Shown here in pieces: positions 36,401 through 37,117 of a DNA stretch of 37,117 bases; positions within the stretch are counted from its first letter, which is position 1; every line of letters starts with the position of its first letter. The notes under the pieces are model-generated. The model saw only the letters and a list, made by a program, of their open reading frames with translations. It was not told where the DNA came from and did not search any database. The stretch is from Thermoplasmata archaeon (GTDB lineage: Archaea; Thermoplasmatota; Penumbrarchaeia; JAEHCK01): the NCBI GenBank assembly GCA_020696345.1, contig JAEHCK010000035.1, positions 1 to 37,117 of the forward strand. Direction: 5' to 3'. A program made the position numbers and the translations under genes.

Positions 36401-37117
36401 CAATCCGACAGGTTATACAACAACACTAGAGAACTCCCAACCACTATTGATCGGAATTCGTCATCCCATCTATGATGCTGCATTCTATAGAGTTATAGAT
36501 GAAGTTGGAATATATAATAGAGTACTCTCCCCAACTGAGGTTGACACCCTAGCAGGTGATTATGCAGATATCGTTTCCTACGAATGGGATTGGACCTCTG
36601 ATGGTGGCTATGATTACCAGGAGACCACAACCAGTGCACCCGATGGTTTATTCGATGGAAAAACCACGCATGTTTACAACGATAATGGAGTTTACACTGT
36701 GACCTTACGGATCACGGATGAGCTAGGCCATTGGGATACAGATACGATGGTGGTTACGGTAGACAATGTTGCACCGGTAGTGAATGCAGGCCCTGATGCA
36801 ACAATCAATGAAGGAGCAACCTTCACAAGTTCGGGCTCATTCACAGACCCAGGTTCAGATAGTTGGACGGCGACTGTAGACTATGGCGATGGTACTGGAG
36901 TGCAGTCACTGACACTTACAGGTAAGACGTTCAGTCTCAGCCATGTTTATGCAGATGACGGTGCCTACACTGTGACAGTAACGGTAACCGATGATGATAG
37001 TGGTGTTGGCTCTGATACTGCAACGGTCACAGTAAACAATGTTGCACCGGTAGTGAATGCAGGCCCTGATGCAACAATCAATGAAGGAGCAACCTTCACA
37101 AGTTCGGGCTCGTTCAC
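27492..37117 (+). CDS. Giant surface protein with LamG and PKD domains (partial)
   Basis: At least 3208 aa, running off the window end without a stop. The signal peptide (MGKKLKKIKTAMTVVFSIMMV, ending LLA) is followed by seven type-A beta repeats (about 27610-28500 and 30480-31220; key phrase YIDHVGYK and YYxAGSGLYG), three LamG domains in tandem between repeats A4 and A5 (28503-30460; WHFxEG starts, FDGxxDYV), seven type-B repeats (31221-32870; ERVYVHSIS and YYKVSGLHGPV), then PKD domains. The first four PKDs (32883-33944) are plain; the next three (33945-36767) each have a LamG inserted; then plain PKDs. Start ATG 27492 has no Shine-Dalgarno; a well-placed one serves ATG 27454, which is out of frame by one base at an A7 run (27482-27488). 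Probably a cell-surface adhesin or glycan-binding protein. Confidence 0.8.
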   Translation, partial: MGKKLKKIKTAMTVVFSIMMVISAIPMLLADIPGSSGDDYEITFNFVDQNDDIVSGDQKIYVNSFGYLANGATISVGDGCTLNYRAYYSEGSGLYGNLISHPVAGSEIIDVEFVSLNLQFINQYGSPLSPLEATGHERVYIDHVGYRANSDTVIVPSGATIQHRAYYQQGSGLYGLKYPAIIPDDVVDHTLNVEFITFLVEFTPCLPYTGLERAYIDHVGYKGNGEPVTVPKDSTIQYRMYYKAGSGLYGTKNPILVNSGDVVFEHNFVEVAMNFLDQDGPDPISATGDERVYIDHVGYKSDTDTIVVPDDSILYYRAYYNAGSGLYGLKESIAVADMLAEINPVGMWHFNEGSGTVASDSSGNGNHGTVNGAAWTVGVCDGALEFDGVNDYVEVADDSSIMPAILTVEAWVKPAKTGVRQSIVSKWDGGGDASYSLELTSSNKFLFYLHNGVTTQSITGTTTITIGTWYHIVGTYDGSQARLYIDGNLEAGPTTLVAPMTASNVPLRMGASAASGPAYPIYVPYKGTIDEVAIWGRALSAEEILEHYNALAPESGPIVQWHFDEGVGTTAYDATPNNNDGAINGASWTSSRFGNALEFDGIGDYVDGGDIDDLDGLSAMTISLWVKPNSLGNLKSLVSKYSIPTGNSIIETSTPTYGADDILFAPTGAAGHDWGTTTDNVLSVGQWTYVAMVYDGSGATDADRLKGYINGESKTLTFHGSIPSILPSNSLSLLVGAASDGRYFDGTIDEVAIWNRALSEAEILGHYNAVPSPVSFWHMDEGTGTTTFDDTDNNHDGTINGAGWTTGKCDTGLNFDGIDDYVSVPDPGDPRNLDGFSGLTLSAWIYPTDVTGIQMIVSKYDTVNDFVSYYLSLSDDELRVFVGKDKSNYAYMTTNDANLITDTWYHVVGTWDGLEFKLYVNGAQTDGTTNVIGSFPTTMQDSNVDVEEGALHLAITFGTRVYYFNGIIDEIGLWDLALTESQIQTLYSSCPSQLCCPYRSIPELDVEFFSLNLNFVDQNGDLTDNPAATGNEKVLIDHIGYKADGDTILVPLDSEIHHRAYYSAGSGLYGPKNDFGVDGNFETLDIQFKDIELNFIASVLSGNEKIHIDHIGYKGDSEHIVVPMFSTINYRAYFTSGSGLKGLPMQEYVDCDEDVLDVEFWSIRLKVILKGITPEQLVAGAQVYVDYVGYVANDGIITVPLGSTIGYTPKVGSTWGSKSTKLVDKTWNLIIIEWDGTTFSTPTYHTEITFKFYDQNGFLSDSLGYTTYERVYIHTLHTYAVDGQSYLLSSGSSLSYSTYYKVSGLHGPVRSASSLIESVMFQTITFDFQDQDGDITSTDERVYVHSISTYLDEHDPISVPLDCVISYSVYYKVSGLHGPVISKTIDDTVEVIIIYFQTFEFDFQDQFGDLYRTDGPGTGDERVYVHSISKYVVDGEPITVPLNSVISYTAYYEINGLHGQVRSETIDGSVETIVVYYQTFEFDFQDQFGDLYRTGGPSTDDERVYVHSISAYVEDEEKISVPLNSVISYTAYYKVSGLHGPVMTEVIGSTVETIVVYYQTFEFDFQDQFGDLYRDDGPGTGDERVYVHSISAYVVDGEKISVPLNSVISYSAYYEVNGLRGPVISETIGSGVEVIIIYYQTFIFDFVDQVGDLGGTGDERVYVHSIHSYVDENIPISVPIDSAISYSVYYEVSGLHGPVLAITIGSSIDEIDVFFQTVKFNFVDLNGVDLMGTVLERVYVNSVHEYFPDHSLVSFPVDCTITFRPYFRVGFPGGDQDSEYIDTQDVIDVIFDIIQNRAPEANAGPDQTVDGGGEDQSVNEGDTVYFDGSGTTDPDVGDVLTYTWDFGDGSPEESDVDLIAPTHVYVDQGSFNVRLTVSDIQGVIDLDTMEVIVVNAPPFVDVGPDISVNEGAPVTFSATITDPGILDVVTYQWNFGDGVTAPGVLGPTHVYDVDDDITYTVTLTANDGDGGIGSDTLLVAVADLAPTAAFIWIPKPQDEGYLVQFIDQSTSSPDLIAGWSWDFAGLGSSTSKDPSFVFDDDGTHSVTLTVTDDDGSTNLISHSVTINDQGPTAAFTWSPEPQDEDSPVLFTDASLSSPDAIVTWSWDFGGAGTSTEEDPEFTFTEPGLYTVSLTVTDDDGSTDSICHTVTIRALPEADAGPDQTVDEGDTVYFDSTGSVGTCTPSVSTANGVWHFDENGGNIAYDSSGNGNHGTISGASWTTGKSGSALSFDSVNDYVLVPGFTVSDAFTISLWINNPGQGPTAAGSYNRVISHIGDTFEIAVRGTGSTNNLAFFSRDPGIGWRDTGYTVPTDTWMNIVITDDNSIIRVFVDGTQVYSLSGDITPSGNLYFGLRYILNEGFKGKIDEAIVFDHALSAGEVSTLYTTGYGSCVYSDIVSYEWDFESDGTYDYQETTTSAPDGTFDGQTTHVYSNYGVYTVTLRITDDLSNQDTDTCKITVRAPPEAVACTDQTVDEGDTVHFDASGSKGTFTPGDYSGAVARWPLDEGTGNIAYDETDNNNDGTLLNGASWTTGRFGTAVGFDGINDQIRVPDSDSLDITDEITIEAWVYVTTYTMPSAIDHGRIICKDYVYEFALQKDTGKLSFALKNNVGWVWRVSDDIVPLNDWTHVALTYDYATGNVKIYMDGALVHTFSESGKIQTSSGDLFFGTYNGAISFFKGIIDEVTIFDRELTSTEVYAHYADVGYEDIVSYEWDFESDGTYDYQETTTSAPDGTFDGQTTHVYPNSGIYTVTLRITDDLSHQDTATCTITVRAPPEADAGPDQNVDEGDTVQFDGTGSVGTFTPLDGISGAVGLWHLDEGTGTTAYDSSGNSNDGAIFEAYWVDGRMRQALDFDGLNDYIQVPDDPTLDFGAATGPGIGDLSIGSWVKTTKSTGITVILDKRESSPWTGYVLFTSSGKLGFQLSSGGTYTNWASNSYITDGKWHHVAVTVDRDSPTGGLMYIDGQVDRTFNPTGYTTTLENSQPLLIGIRHPIYDAAFYRVIDEVGIYNRVLSPTEVDTLAGDYADIVSYEWDWTSDGGYDYQETTTSAPDGLFDGKTTHVYNDNGVYTVTLRITDELGHWDTDTMVVTVDNVAPVVNAGPDATINEGATFTSSGSFTDPGSDSWTATVDYGDGTGVQSLTLTGKTFSLSHVYADDGAYTVTVTVTDDDSGVGSDTATVTVNNVAPVVNAGPDATINEGATFTSSGSF
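31689..32660 (+). repeat. 243-bp in-frame tandem repeats in the giant gene
   Basis: Type-B repeats B3, B4, B5 and B6 begin at 31689, 31932, 32175 and 32418 (counted from the GAA, or in B6 the ATA, of the first strand), exactly 243 bp (81 codons) apart. B3-B5 are nearly identical at DNA level over the first 40 bases (GAATTCGATTTCCAGGA and so on) and over ATATGTTCATTCCATC-type stretches. B6 keeps the period but is more diverged. This indicates recent tandem duplication or gene conversion. Confidence 0.8.
33945..36767 (+). repeat. Three PKD units each interrupted by a LamG domain
   Basis: Unit 1 is 33945-34868 (308 codons), unit 2 is 34869-35804 (312) and unit 3 is 35805-36767 (321). Each opens with the first PKD strands (for example ADAGPDQTVDEGDTVYF) and then a LamG domain (from GVWHFDE, ARWPLDE or GLWHLDE). 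It closes with the remaining PKD strands (DIVSYEWDFESDGTYDYQ and HVYSNYGVYTVTLRITDD). The PKD portions are highly alike between units at DNA level, whereas the LamG inserts are much more diverged. Confidence 0.8.
36768..37117 (+). repeat. 273-bp PKD tandem repeat at window end
   Basis: The segment starting GTTGCACCGGTAGTGAATGC at 36768 recurs at 37041 and is identical but for one base (A to G in GGCTC-TTC) to the window end. The spacing of 273 bp is 91 codons, one PKD domain. The PKD array therefore continues, recently duplicated, beyond the window. Confidence 0.8.

Overview
The window reads as archaeal chromosome, about 40% GC by eye. The archaeal markers are an archaeal-type HMG-CoA synthase / thiolase / DUF35 mevalonate operon, RadB, a DUF835 domain, a type II tRNA-Leu and TATA boxes about 26 bp upstream of apparently leaderless starts. 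RadB, DUF835 and STAND-ATPase/TPR proteins together suggest a euryarchaeal lineage, probably Thermoplasmatota (for example Marine Benthic Group D). That assignment is inference; no rRNA or other phylogenetic marker gene is present.

Layout. 1-1258: AT-rich repeat-filled DNA, a possible RNA pseudoknot and tRNA-Leu(CAG). 1259-5966: a GvpD/KaiC-like RecA ATPase facing a STAND ATPase with TPRs. 6200-8442: an apparently co-translated trio of an unknown 407-aa protein, RadB and a cupin. 8612-10354: a membrane protein with a kinase-like N-terminus. 10428-13776: a minus-strand mevalonate operon (HTH regulator, HMG-CoA synthase, thiolase, DUF35 protein). 14527-15849: a COG2403 P-loop protein that seems to start at AUU. 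16102-21030: a 1642-aa surface protein with a vWA domain, a C-terminal membrane anchor and an acidic tail. 21451-22908: a MATE exporter. 23072-23419: a small proline-rich orphan. 24052-27045: a second STAND/TPR ATPase with DUF835 nested between Walker A and B. 27492 to the window end: a giant surface protein (at least 3208 aa, cut by the window edge) of beta-repeats, LamG and PKD domains.

The main unexplained pattern is in the non-coding DNA. There are four tail-to-tail gene pairs in the window. All four intergenic gaps hold a tandem array whose repeat unit switches strand part-way, so the array can fold into one long imperfect hairpin. The unit differs between gaps: 27 bp (2648-3314), 8 bp (8457-8560), 28 bp (21087-21343) and 8 bp again (23782-23973). 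The head-to-head and head-to-tail gaps lack arrays of this kind, apart from a degenerate AT-rich one at 13910-14190. A transcript from either strand would end in a long structured RNA, so these may form or protect 3' ends or separate colliding polymerases (inference). The fourth gap also holds a 272-bp MITE-like element with perfect 12-bp terminal inverted repeats and an exact 8-bp target duplication. A separate 44-45 bp element with A-run and T-run ends occurs three times.

Among the proteins, the thiolase stands out: both cysteines expected in the archaeal active site are serine, while its operon partners look intact. In the giant surface protein LamG domains are inserted inside PKD domains three times in a row, and its translation start carries an apparent one-base frame disruption.
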